Assembly (NCBI RefSeq): GCF_010560025.1
Contig: NZ_SAIY01000001.1
Coordinates: forward strand, 992,001 to 1,056,000
Reading direction: 5' to 3'
Length of the DNA: 64,000 nt
Origin: Verrucosispora sioxanthis
GTDB taxonomy: Bacteria > Actinomycetota > Actinomycetes > Mycobacteriales > Micromonosporaceae
Below are positions 18,730 through 26,930 of the stretch, one piece after another. Each line of letters opens with the position of its first letter. Position 1 is the first letter of the stretch. A program made the position numbers and the translations under genes. The notes under the pieces are model-generated. The model had not been told where the DNA came from and ran no database searches. It worked only from the letters and a program-made list of their open reading frames with translations.

Positions 18730-19668
18730 ATGACTCTTTCTGATCAGCCTGACGACCAGGGTTTCGGGATCGACAGCACAGCGACGGAGGTGCTCGCCGG
18801 CATCGACCTCTCCGGTAAGTTCGCCATCGTCACCGGCGGATACTCCGGCCTGGGCCTGGCGACCACCCGGGCCCTCGCCGCGGCCGGCGCCCGGGTCCTC
18901 GTTCCGGCCCGCCGTACGGACGTCGCGCGGGAGGCGGTCGCGGGGATCGCCGGCGTGGAGGTCGACGAACTCGACCTCGCCGACCTCGACAGCGTCCGGA
19001 ACTTCGCCGACCGCGTCCTCGAATCGGGTCGTCCCATCGACATCCTGATCAACAACGCGGGCATCATGGCCACCCCGCTGACCCGGGTGGGTGAGGGCTG
19101 GGAGGCTCAGTTCGCGACCAACCACCTCGGGCACTTCGCCCTGGTCAACCGGCTCTGGCCGGCGCTCACCGCGGACGGCGGCGCGCGCGTCGTCGTCACC
19201 GCCTCGGGCGCCGGGGAGACGCCGCGGATCAACTGGGACGACGTGCACTTCGAGAACGGCTACGACAAGTGGGCCGCGTACAGCCAGTCGAAGTCGGCCA
19301 ACATCCTCTTCGCCGCCGAACTCGACCGGCTGGGCCGGGCGGCCGGGGTACGGGCCTTCTCGGTGAACCCCGGCTACATCCTCACCCCGTTGCAGCGGCA
19401 CCTCTCCAAGGAGGAGATGGTCGGCGCCGGCTGGATCGACGAGAACGGCACCGCCCTGCTGCCCGAGTTCCGGGCACCCGAGCAGGGCGCCGCGACCCAG
19501 GTCTGGGCCGCGACGTCACCGCGACTGGCGGACGCGGGCGGCGGCTACTGTCAGGCGTGCACGGTGGCCAAGACCTTCGACGGCCCCGCCGACCGCGAGG
19601 CGGCCGAGCGGCTCTGGGCGCTCTCGGCCGAGTTGACCGGCGTCGACGCGTTCGGCAAGTCCGAGTAG
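18730..19668 (+). CDS. Short-chain dehydrogenase/reductase
   Basis: A 312-residue classical-type SDR of the retinol-dehydrogenase/protochlorophyllide-reductase-like group. TGGYSGLG (35-42) is the cofactor glycine motif, NNAG lies at 108-111, and catalytic S159, Y184 and K188 (YSQSK) are present. The ATG at 18730 has GGAAAG six bases upstream; an in-frame TTG at 18724 is less likely. It is the last plus-strand gene before the accessory region. Cotranscription with the GT2 43 bases upstream is possible. Substrate unknown. Confidence 0.85.
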   Translation: MTLSDQPDDQGFGIDSTATEVLAGIDLSGKFAIVTGGYSGLGLATTRALAAAGARVLVPARRTDVAREAVAGIAGVEVDELDLADLDSVRNFADRVLESGRPIDILINNAGIMATPLTRVGEGWEAQFATNHLGHFALVNRLWPALTADGGARVVVTASGAGETPRINWDDVHFENGYDKWAAYSQSKSANILFAAELDRLGRAAGVRAFSVNPGYILTPLQRHLSKEEMVGAGWIDENGTALLPEFRAPEQGAATQVWAATSPRLADAGGGYCQACTVAKTFDGPADREAAERLWALSAELTGVDAFGKSE

Positions 19669-19770
19669 TCGGCGCGGCGGGCCGGTTGCCAGCCCGCCGG
19701 ACGTGACATGAGGGGTGGGCCCGGCCGGCCGGGTCCACCCCCACTCGACCACACTGTTCACGAGACCCGT

Positions 19771-19807
19771 GTGCCACGGACTCGAACCCCGAACCACGGA
19801 TCAAAAG
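19771..19807 (-). repeat. Degenerate tRNA-Lys 3'-end fragment, att-like
   Basis: The 18 bases GGACTCGAACCCCGAACC match the intact tRNA-Lys gene at 37235-37310 exactly. The flanks (acggatcaaaagt against cgcggattaagagt) match with a one-base gap and substitutions. Only the T-arm and 3' anticodon stem are represented, with no 5' half, so it is not a functional tRNA. It marks the left edge of the accessory region. Confidence 0.6.
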
Positions 19808-19808
19808 T

Positions 19809-20537
19809 TGTCCTCCGTCGGCTGATGTGCGACACCCCCGTCCGCCAACTGATCTACGACAGGCCAGCGGACCCAGGCGATGAGCGGGCTGGCCCTACGA
19901 TCGGCGGCGTGTCGACCGCAGGGAGCCACGGTTGTCCAGGCGCAAGGGGTCTCAGATGAGTGCGGCGGAGGTCATCGTCGTCTCGGCGGTTCTCATCGCC
20001 GCCGTGATCACGAGTGGGTTCCGCAGCGGCGAGATGCTGACCGCGCTGCTCGATCTGTTGTGTACCGAGTCGGCCTGTTCAGCGGTCGGCCTCACCTTCG
20101 CCGGCTGGGCCGTCGTGGGTGGGCCGCTCCTGCTCGCCGGCCTAATCATCCTGATCTCCGCCACGAGTGCCACAGCCCGGTACGCGATGATCGCATGTGC
20201 CGGCCTGGCCGCCGTCGGCTTCACGATCGTGTACGCGGGAGTTGGCAGGCTCCACGGCAGCTACCCCGACTTCGTACCGCTCCACGTGGGCAGTACCGCC
20301 GCCATGCTCGCGTTGATTCTGGGCGCAACGATCAGTGGCCGCCCGGCACACGGCAGCTGGGAACGACCCCGCTACTCCTCGTCGGCCCGGCTGCCGTCGG
20401 CGGCGATGCCACTGCTCGCGGTGGGTGTCTGTGAACTGCTAGCCCTCGCCGCCGTCCTGTTCTGGGTCACCGCTTTCCGCTAGGTCTGTCGCACATCAGT
20501 CGACGGAGATCTGTCGCCGATCAGTTGTCGGATCACA
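19809..20537. mobile_element. 729-bp cassette bounded by 26-bp imperfect inverted repeats (IS21-like ends, no transposase)
   Basis: Reading inward, both ends begin TGT and end GCGACA over 26 bases with TCCG and CTGAT at the same offsets. Each end carries a second inner copy of CCG-N3-RCTGAT-N3-CGACAG, four copies in all, each pointing inward. Paired transposase-binding repeats of this kind are typical of IS21-family ends. The flanks repeat ACGGATCAARAGT (19796-19808 and 20540-20552), either a long target duplication or a duplicated att core. Inside is one small membrane-protein gene and no transposase, so it is non-autonomous. Confidence 0.5.
19956..20483 (+). CDS. Small hypothetical membrane protein carried by the cassette
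   Basis: 175 residues with four likely membrane helices (about 4-22, 45-68, 75-95, 110-125) and a hydrophobic C-terminus (AVGVCELLALAAVLFW). The ATG at 19956 has AAGGGG six bases upstream; the longer TTG reading from 19932 lacks a site. Two cysteines (LCTESAC) lie in the first loop. I do not recognise a family. It is the only gene between the inverted ends, so it is cargo of the element or a host gene trapped by it. Confidence 0.6.
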   Translation: MSAAEVIVVSAVLIAAVITSGFRSGEMLTALLDLLCTESACSAVGLTFAGWAVVGGPLLLAGLIILISATSATARYAMIACAGLAAVGFTIVYAGVGRLHGSYPDFVPLHVGSTAAMLALILGATISGRPAHGSWERPRYSSSARLPSAAMPLLAVGVCELLALAAVLFWVTAFR

Positions 20538-20577
20538 CTACGGATCAAGAGTCTCGTTCGATGTTCGTGCCTTGCGG

Positions 20578-22353
20578 TCAGCGATATGCGGCCGCCTGCA
20601 GGCTGAAGAATTCGGCGTACATCCCGTTGAGCGCCAGCAGCTCGTCGTGGCTGCCGGACTCTACGATCCGCCCGTCCGACACGACCAGGATCACGTCAGC
20701 CATCCGGACGGTCGAGAACCGGTGTGACACGAAGACGGTGACTCCGCCGGTACGGATCCCCACGTCACGCGCCGCGTCGGCGTACCGGTCGAACAAGGCG
20801 TGCTCGGTCAGCGGGTCCAAGGCGGCGGCGGGTTCGTCGAGCAACAGCAGCAGCGGATCGTCGCGCATCATCGACCGGCTCAACGCGATGCGCTGCCACT
20901 GCCCGCCCGACAGTTCAGTGCCGTTGTCGTAGGACGTGCCAAGGTAGGTCTCCAGGCCGACCGGCAGCCGGCCGATCACCTCCTCCGCGTCTGCTCGCCG
21001 GGTTGCCCGCTCCACCGCGCCCGGTTCGTCGAGTCGAGGCAGGTCACCGAGGCCGATGCTGCTCCGGGCCCGCAGCTCCAGCCGGAGGTAGTCCTGGAAG
21101 CTGGCGGAGATCCGCTGGCGCCATCCCAGCGGGTCGAGCCGCCGCAGGTCGGCGCCATCTATGGTGATCTCGCCTGCGGTCGGCCGGTAGAACTGGCAGA
21201 GCAACTTGACCAGGGTGGACTTGCCGGAACCGTTGTCGCCGACGATGGCGACGATCGTGCCGGAAGGGATGCGCAGGCTGAGGCCCTGCAACACGTCGAC
21301 ATCGGTGCCCGGGTACCGGAACGCGACGTCACGCAGCTCGATGCCGTCGGTGAGGACGGCGGGCGGTGTCTGGTCAGCCGGCGGCCCGGGTTCCGGCGGC
21401 GTGGCATTGCGGATCCAGCTCAACCAGCCGAAGGCCCGGGCGTTGCGTTGCAGCGCCTGGGCGAGCGCGACGGCGCCGGCAGCCTGCGCGTTGGTTTGCA
21501 CGGCCAGCGTGATGGCGAGGACAACGTCGCCCACGGTGCGCTCGCCGCTGATAGCGGCGCGAACGACCAGGACGATGGAGCCGATGTACCCGAGCGCGAA
21601 GATCAGCTGACCGGTGAACCGCAGGGCTGCGCCGACGCATTCAGCTCGGCGCAGTCGGCTGTCCACCTCGCGGCGGACCATCCCATGGCGGCGGCGGAGC
21701 TCTCCGCCGAGCCCGAAGAGCCGAATCTCCTTGGCGGCTGTCGAGCTGAGGGCCAGCTCGAACAGGTGCCAGCTCATGCGGGCCGACTCGGCGGTCACGA
21801 GTTCGGCACGTTCCAGCCGCTTCTCGGCCAGCCGCCCGGCGATCAGCGGAGGGACACCGAAGATCGGCAGCAGGAGCAGCCAAGGCTCGATGCGGGCGAG
21901 GAGCACGGCGGTCAGGGTGATCTGGGTGAGTAGCACCCCGATCGTCAGGACGGTCTGCACGCTCTGACTCAACGTCCACGACTGCTGTCGGAGCAGCTCG
22001 AAGCGATCCGCGGCGTCGCGCCGCTCGTGCAGCGCCAGCCCGACCGGTCCGTGCGCCAGGTCGCCGAGCTGACGTTCGGTGTCCTGCTTGTGCAGATCAC
22101 CGAGTTCGAAGAAGAAGATGTGGGCGAAGTGCTCCATGGTCAAGCTGAGCAGGACACTCACGGCGGCGGCCGCCGCCGTCCAGACCGCGACATCGGTCCG
22201 CCCGTCGAGGGCCGCGTCGACCGCCACACCCAGAAAAAGCGCCAGCAGGGGTCCACTCACGGCACCGAGCATCATCAACAGGGCGGCGGTGATCAGCCTC
22301 CCCGGGCTGAGCCGCCACGCCGAGGCCAGCGTCGCGCCGACACTGCGCAGCAT
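20578..22353 (-). CDS. ABC exporter, fused membrane/ATPase half-transporter (second of pair)
   Basis: About 591 residues. An N-terminal six-helix exporter domain is followed by an ATPase domain with Walker A GDNGSGKST (near 371), signature LSGGQ (near 478), Walker B LLLLLDEP and the H-loop SHRFST. The NBD sequence (AFRYPGTDVDVLQGLSL) is of the lipid/peptide/drug-exporter class. The ATG at 22353 lies just past the stop of the preceding ABC gene; an upstream GTG at 22362 overlapping that stop is an alternative. The two proteins most likely form a heterodimer. Export of a molecule modified by the nearby GT2, or by the Rieske/GT1 genes, is possible but unproven. Confidence 0.87.
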   Translation of the reverse strand: MLRSVGATLASAWRLSPGRLITAALLMMLGAVSGPLLALFLGVAVDAALDGRTDVAVWTAAAAAVSVLLSLTMEHFAHIFFFELGDLHKQDTERQLGDLAHGPVGLALHERRDAADRFELLRQQSWTLSQSVQTVLTIGVLLTQITLTAVLLARIEPWLLLLPIFGVPPLIAGRLAEKRLERAELVTAESARMSWHLFELALSSTAAKEIRLFGLGGELRRRHGMVRREVDSRLRRAECVGAALRFTGQLIFALGYIGSIVLVVRAAISGERTVGDVVLAITLAVQTNAQAAGAVALAQALQRNARAFGWLSWIRNATPPEPGPPADQTPPAVLTDGIELRDVAFRYPGTDVDVLQGLSLRIPSGTIVAIVGDNGSGKSTLVKLLCQFYRPTAGEITIDGADLRRLDPLGWRQRISASFQDYLRLELRARSSIGLGDLPRLDEPGAVERATRRADAEEVIGRLPVGLETYLGTSYDNGTELSGGQWQRIALSRSMMRDDPLLLLLDEPAAALDPLTEHALFDRYADAARDVGIRTGGVTVFVSHRFSTVRMADVILVVSDGRIVESGSHDELLALNGMYAEFFSLQAAAYR

Positions 22354-22354
22354 C

Positions 22355-24259
22355 CTATTCACAGCCTTCGACCTCCTCCTCCGTGAACCGCGCAGCCTGC
22401 AGCCGAAACAGCTCCGCGTAGCGACCGTCGAGGGCGAGCAACTCCTCGTGGGTACCCTCCTCGACGACGCGACCGTGTTCCAGCACGACGATCCGGTCGG
22501 CACGGCGCACCGTGGAGAATCGGTGCGAGATGACTACGCTGGTGACTCCCTGTGTCAGGTCGAGGAACCGCTCGAAGAACGCCACCTCCGACCGCACGTC
22601 CAGGTTGGCGGTCGGCTCGTCGAGGACGAGAATGCCGGCGCCACCCTCGACTGCGACGAGAGCACGGGCGATCGCGATGCGCTGCCACTGCCCGCCGGAC
22701 AGTTCGGCGCCGCCGGCGTATCGCCGCGACAGTGGAGTCTCCAGGCCACGGGGGAGACGGTTGACGAAATCCGCCGCGCCGGCCTTCTCCAGGGCAGCCC
22801 GGACCACCTTGTCGGCACGCTCCGGCTCGGCGAGCATCTCGATCGCCCCGAAGGCGACGTTGTCGCGCACCGGCAACTCGAAGTGCGTGAAGTCCTGGAA
22901 GATCGCCGCGACCCGGCGCTGCCAGGCCGTGGCCGGGAAGGTCCGAATGTCGACGCCGTCAGCGGTGATCGCCCCGGTCGTCGGCTCGTAGAGCCGGGCC
23001 AACAGCTTCACGAGGGTGGTCTTGCCTGCGCCGTTGAGGCCGACGATCGCCAGCGACCGGCCCGCCTCGATGGTGAGGTCAAGGTCGTTCAGCACCGGTG
23101 GCCCGCCCGGGTAGGCGAAGGACACCTTGTCGAATCGCAGCACTGTCCTGGGCAGTCCAGCCGGATCGCCCCTGCCGCTCTCGGTCGTGCGGGCGTCGGC
23201 TTCGCTCATGCTCTCGATCCGCTCCACCGACCGGTAGGCATTGAGGCCCTGCTCGGTCGCCACATCGGACTCGGCGATGAACCCGCCGATCCTCATGGCT
23301 GCCAGGGACGCCTGGAATACGAGTATCAACCCGCCGATGCCGAGCAGTCCGGCCGCCGTTGCCTGAGCCGCTCCCGTCAGCAGCACGCCCAGCAGCACAA
23401 AGGCGACAAGAACGTAGAGGATGTAGGGGCCGTAGAACAGCCGGCGCCGGGCTCGCCAGACCGGGAGCGCGGCGTCCATGGCGGCGGTCGTGTACTCCTG
23501 CTTCAACCAGGGTAGAAGCCCGAAGACCCGCAACTCCTTCGCCGCCGCGGGCTGGAGCAGCATGGTGCGGAGATATTCGCTGCGGCGCCGCAGCCGGGCG
23601 GTGCTCCGGAAAACCTCGGTGAACACCGACAGACCGAGCCGGTAGCCGAAACGGATCGTCAGGGCCGCGACGAGCAGAGCCGGCCCGGCCCACCACACGA
23701 AGGCGACCGACGTGACCCCGGCGGCGAGCACGGTCTGCAGGTACCGCGAAATCAGCGCGATCTGACCGGCGCCCGCGGCACCCGGCGACCACATTTCGGT
23801 CCGCAGCCGGTCCTTGGCGTCGGCGACGTGATCGAGCAGTTCCGGATCCTCCATGACGGCCACGCCGCCGCTCGCTTGGGAGGCCGCCATCAACCGGTCA
23901 CGGACGAGGTCGTCGAGGCGGCGGCGGATCAGGTTGCCGAGCAGTTCCTGTACCGGCAGCAGCAGCTGCACTCCGAAGAACGCGGCCGCCGCGAGGATCA
24001 AGTTGGTCCGAAGATCGCTCCAGGCCGCCGACCCGAGCCCGCCGGCTACCGCGTCCGGCACTCGGGCGACCACGGCTGAGGTGGCGAGGATGAACGCGAC
24101 CGGCAGGATCCCTGCGGCGATCTGGACCAGCACGGCGGACGAGACCAGCGACCAGCCAGCCTTGGGCACCAGGTGCAGGATTCTCATTCGCCCGTCGCGG
24201 CGCGATCTGTGGCCGTCGACAAGTTCCGCCCACACAGATCTCTCGTGCATCGTCACCAC
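22355..24259 (-). CDS. ABC exporter, fused membrane/ATPase half-transporter (first of pair)
   Basis: 634 residues. Six membrane helices in the first 330 residues are followed by an NBD with Walker A GLNGAGKTT (near 407), LSGGQ (near 518), Walker B ILVLDEP and SHRFST. The GTG at 24259 is supported by GGAGG six bases upstream; an ATG at 24250 is in frame. It is translationally linked to the second half-transporter (stop and next ATG one base apart). Both NBDs keep their catalytic Glu after Walker B, so neither half is obviously ATPase-dead. Upstream, 84 bases away, ends a GT2 gene on the same strand. Confidence 0.88.
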   Translation of the reverse strand: MVTMHERSVWAELVDGHRSRRDGRMRILHLVPKAGWSLVSSAVLVQIAAGILPVAFILATSAVVARVPDAVAGGLGSAAWSDLRTNLILAAAAFFGVQLLLPVQELLGNLIRRRLDDLVRDRLMAASQASGGVAVMEDPELLDHVADAKDRLRTEMWSPGAAGAGQIALISRYLQTVLAAGVTSVAFVWWAGPALLVAALTIRFGYRLGLSVFTEVFRSTARLRRRSEYLRTMLLQPAAAKELRVFGLLPWLKQEYTTAAMDAALPVWRARRRLFYGPYILYVLVAFVLLGVLLTGAAQATAAGLLGIGGLILVFQASLAAMRIGGFIAESDVATEQGLNAYRSVERIESMSEADARTTESGRGDPAGLPRTVLRFDKVSFAYPGGPPVLNDLDLTIEAGRSLAIVGLNGAGKTTLVKLLARLYEPTTGAITADGVDIRTFPATAWQRRVAAIFQDFTHFELPVRDNVAFGAIEMLAEPERADKVVRAALEKAGAADFVNRLPRGLETPLSRRYAGGAELSGGQWQRIAIARALVAVEGGAGILVLDEPTANLDVRSEVAFFERFLDLTQGVTSVVISHRFSTVRRADRIVVLEHGRVVEEGTHEELLALDGRYAELFRLQAARFTEEEVEGCE

Positions 24260-24343
24260 CAGGCGCCTCCAGTGCGGCTGTGAACCCTATCGGCGCATGG
24301 CAGAGCCCGTGTCGACGACTGCGGGTTCCCACATGCCACTTCA

Positions 24344-25243
24344 TCATTCTGCGACGGCTGCGGGGGTCGACCTGGCACACATTTCGAACCGCTCGTAGAG
24401 ATCGGTCCAGTTGGCACCGACCGCCGGGTTGAAAATTGGCGCAAGCATGGCCTGAAGGATCACCTCAGGAGATTCCTTGTGCAGCGCGATGAATAGGCTC
24501 AAGTTCTTCAGCCAGCCCTCATAGACACGTGTGTCGGGGCTCAGCGGCGGCCCTTGATGGTAGGCGAAGCTTTCGTCGTCGAAGACGAACTGCGTGCCGA
24601 AGCGCTCCAGCCTGTACCCCAACTCGGAATCCTCCAGGCCCCATCCCCGAAATTCTTCGTTGAACCCACCGACGTGCTTGTAGTCGACGCTGGGAACGGA
24701 CACGTTGCAGGTGAAGAAGAGATGCCATGACGTCTTCAGGTCGCCATCGACATCGCTCAGGCGGCTCAACAGGTCCAGCCTGATGTCGCTCTTTATCACG
24801 CCGCCGAGGAATTTCTCGGCACCGTCCTCAAGGAAGCGCTCATCGAACGCTTCCGGTGCTCGCAGATATTTTCTGAAGCCGATAACGGCCTTCTTTGCCG
24901 AAGCAACTCGGTAGTGACGAAGATGCCCATCGACAAAGGTGGGCGGAACCAGTTGGTCACCATCGACGAAGATCAGGATGTCGCCGGTCGCTTCTTCCGC
25001 ACCGCGATTTCTTGCGGCACCTCTCGACGAGGTTGCAGAACGAGGCAGATGCAGGTAGCGGAACCGGGAGTCCGCCATCACGTGACGCTGCACCGTCTCT
25101 GCTGTCGAGTCGGTCGATCCGTCATCCACGATGAGCACTTCGAGGGAATCGTCGACAGCCAGACTCTGTGAACGGAACGTGCGAAGGCATCTGTCCAGCA
25201 GGACGGACGAGTTGAATGTCGGTACAACCACTGATGCCTTCAT
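24344..25243 (-). CDS. GT2-family glycosyltransferase in accessory cluster
   Basis: A 299-residue soluble GT-A enzyme. SVVVPTFNSS, LIVDDGSTDST, the metal site VDGDQ and the acceptor motif GWGLEDSELGYRL are clear. GGAG lies seven bases before the ATG. Its codon use is visibly less GC-biased than the flanking core genes (AAG, GAA, AAA and TTC/TTT mixtures around 24400-25200), a sign of recent acquisition. It lacks the C-terminal membrane helices of the GT2s at 12.4 and 17.7 kb, so it may act on a soluble acceptor. The neighbouring ABC pair suggests an exported glycosylated product. Confidence 0.85.
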   Translation of the reverse strand: MKASVVVPTFNSSVLLDRCLRTFRSQSLAVDDSLEVLIVDDGSTDSTAETVQRHVMADSRFRYLHLPRSATSSRGAARNRGAEEATGDILIFVDGDQLVPPTFVDGHLRHYRVASAKKAVIGFRKYLRAPEAFDERFLEDGAEKFLGGVIKSDIRLDLLSRLSDVDGDLKTSWHLFFTCNVSVPSVDYKHVGGFNEEFRGWGLEDSELGYRLERFGTQFVFDDESFAYHQGPPLSPDTRVYEGWLKNLSLFIALHKESPEVILQAMLAPIFNPAVGANWTDLYERFEMCARSTPAAVAE

Positions 25244-25326
25244 CGGAGGTCTCCATCCCAGAGCAAGAACCGCAATTCCAAGTGCGACAACTAGCCGACG
25301 ACCGACGGCGTTGCCGCCGGTACGAT

Positions 25327-25857
25327 CTACGTACCGCCGCGGTCAGGTGACCCGGCTGCGCCGTCCCCTGAGGCCTGCTGGGATTCCGCGCGCCAGGTGC
25401 ACCCGTCGCCTGCCTGTTCGCACGACACCGTGACGTCCGATTCGACGTAGCGGGCGGCGATGGCGGTGTTGAGTTCCTGACAGTACTGGCATGGTGAGGC
25501 GAAGGTCAGTTTGACGCCGGCACCGGCGGCCAGTTTGCGGTACCGCAGGATCCCACATTCGGTGTTGCGCAGGACGGTGCCGGAGGGCTGGGGCTCGCTG
25601 GTCACCGCCGAGTCGTAAAGCAGCAGTTGGCGCTGCAGCCGGGCCATGAAGTGGGCGGTGGCAGACTCTCCGGCGGGCCGCTGCGATCGCAGTAGGTCCA
25701 CGGTGATGCGCGAGTTCGCCTGGATCCACGCGGATACGCCTTCATCACCGTGCATGCCGAGAATGAACTCTTCGGCGGCCGCCTGGGCCTCGAAGAACCG
25801 CTGGCGCCAGAGGTCGACCTTGACGGTGGGGTCGAGGGGAGCTGGGTCACTGGTCAT
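25327..25857 (-). CDS. Unknown cysteine-containing protein in Rieske/CMD cluster
   Basis: A 176-residue protein I do not recognise. The N-terminal two thirds are helical (KVDLWRQRFFEAQAAAEEF, HFMARLQRQLLLYDSAV). The C-terminal part has ECGILRYRKLA, SPCQYCQELN and a further pair, VSCEQAGDGCTW: five cysteines in about 60 residues. Such spacing could hold a metal or form disulfides. A distant likeness to small C-rich hydrolase or V4R-type domains is possible but not claimed. The ATG at 25857 overlaps the end of the CMD gene by 11 bases, so the two are translated together. Probably an accessory protein of the aromatic-type pathway encoded upstream. Confidence 0.65.
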   Translation of the reverse strand: MTSDPAPLDPTVKVDLWRQRFFEAQAAAEEFILGMHGDEGVSAWIQANSRITVDLLRSQRPAGESATAHFMARLQRQLLLYDSAVTSEPQPSGTVLRNTECGILRYRKLAAGAGVKLTFASPCQYCQELNTAIAARYVESDVTVSCEQAGDGCTWRAESQQASGDGAAGSPDRGGT

Positions 25858-26233
25858 GGTCGGTGTCCTTGGCGGTGTCAAGCTCGGCGAATACCTCCTG
25901 GGCGATGCGAAGCCCGTTGTTGGCAACCGGCCAACCCCCGTAGTAGGCGAGCTGGATGATGATTTCGACGATTTTCTCTCGGGGCATCCCGAGGTGGAGG
26001 GCGGCACCGATGTGGCCGCGCAGCTCCCAGTCGGTCCGGGCCAGGGCGACCGCGGTCAGTGCGATCAATTCGCGTTCCTCGACACTGAGGTGCGGGCGGG
26101 TCCAGATCTCACCGAACAAGTGGTCGATGGTGAGCTTCAGGAAGTCGGGGTAGGAGCCTGGGCGGGGTTCGCGGCCGAAGACGTGCTTGAACATGGCCTC
26201 ACCCCGCTCATGTCGGGCAAGCGGCTGGCTCAT
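25847..26233 (-). CDS. Carboxymuconolactone decarboxylase (CMD/AhpD-fold) family protein
   Basis: A 128-residue all-helical protein. ERELIALTAVALAR, H80-LGMPREKIVEIIIQL and YYGGWPVANNGL are the conserved gamma-CMD positions. It lacks the CxxC pair of AhpD-type peroxidases, so it belongs to the decarboxylase-like side of the family. AAGGAG six bases before the ATG sets the start. In beta-ketoadipate pathways CMD acts on ring-cleavage lactones; here it accompanies a Rieske dioxygenase and a GT1. The overlap with the next gene suggests coexpression. Confidence 0.85.
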   Translation of the reverse strand: MSQPLARHERGEAMFKHVFGREPRPGSYPDFLKLTIDHLFGEIWTRPHLSVEERELIALTAVALARTDWELRGHIGAALHLGMPREKIVEIIIQLAYYGGWPVANNGLRIAQEVFAELDTAKDTDHDQ

Positions 26234-26402
26234 CGATCACTCCTTGGTGGTGCCAGGTGGCCTGTCGGACAGTGGTGAACTTCCACGCCGCCGCCGGGCC
26301 CCGCCGCCGGCATCGTCGATCAACGCGGCAGGTACCGGCGCAGCCTGACCAGACCCACCCCAGCGCCCGAAGCGGTGAGGAGGGCCGTGTCTCGGTCAGA
26401 TC

Positions 26403-26930
26403 TCAGAGGATGATGCTGAGCTTTCCGTGTTCGTAAAGACTCTCGTGGTCGAGCACCACGAGACGTCTCCGGACCCGGAACGACTCGCCCTCGACGGCGA
26501 GTTCGAGCCGGAATTTTCCGACGTAACAGTCAGAGCGCCCGTGCCCGAACCGGTACACGACGACATTCGCCGCCACATCGAGGTGCGTGCCCCGATCAGC
26601 CACAATCTCCACATTGCTGATCATCCGATTCGTCCGCGAGCGGGGATTCTCGCACCACACCTCGCCGTTGAGGATCTGCTCGATCCGCTGGCGCAGCCGG
26701 GCGGCGTTGTCGTCGATGAGCCCGAGCGCGTCGGCCGGCTCGCCCCGGACGTCCGTGGCCGGCACCAGGTAGCGGATGTCGTCGGTCAGCATCTCGTCGT
26801 ACCACTCGCGCAGGCGCCACTCGTCGAGCAGCCGCGCCTCGCGGAAGAGGAACTGGCTCACCCGGTGCCACAACCGCATCTGGGCCGTCTCGTCGACCGC
26901 CGGCTCGGTGTTCATCGTGTCGGTGGTCAT
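26403..26930 (-). CDS. Aromatic-ring-hydroxylating dioxygenase, beta (small) subunit
   Basis: A 175-residue NTF2-like beta subunit. FLFREARLLDEWRLREWYDEML, the LxxRIEQIL helix, MISNVEIV and the C-terminal strands FRLELAVEGESFRVRRRLVVLD follow the usual order of naphthalene/benzoate-type small subunits. It forms alpha3beta3 complexes with the catalytic subunit. Its ATG (26930) overlaps the alpha-subunit stop as ATGA, and AAGGGGGG lies eight bases upstream. It ends 169 bases before the CMD gene. Confidence 0.9.
   Translation of the reverse strand: MTTDTMNTEPAVDETAQMRLWHRVSQFLFREARLLDEWRLREWYDEMLTDDIRYLVPATDVRGEPADALGLIDDNAARLRQRIEQILNGEVWCENPRSRTNRMISNVEIVADRGTHLDVAANVVVYRFGHGRSDCYVGKFRLELAVEGESFRVRRRLVVLDHESLYEHGKLSIIL

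Noticed and set aside
19771..19807. Possible tRNA gene near 19.78 kb
   Set aside because: No 5' half, and the T-stem carries a mismatch; a remnant only.
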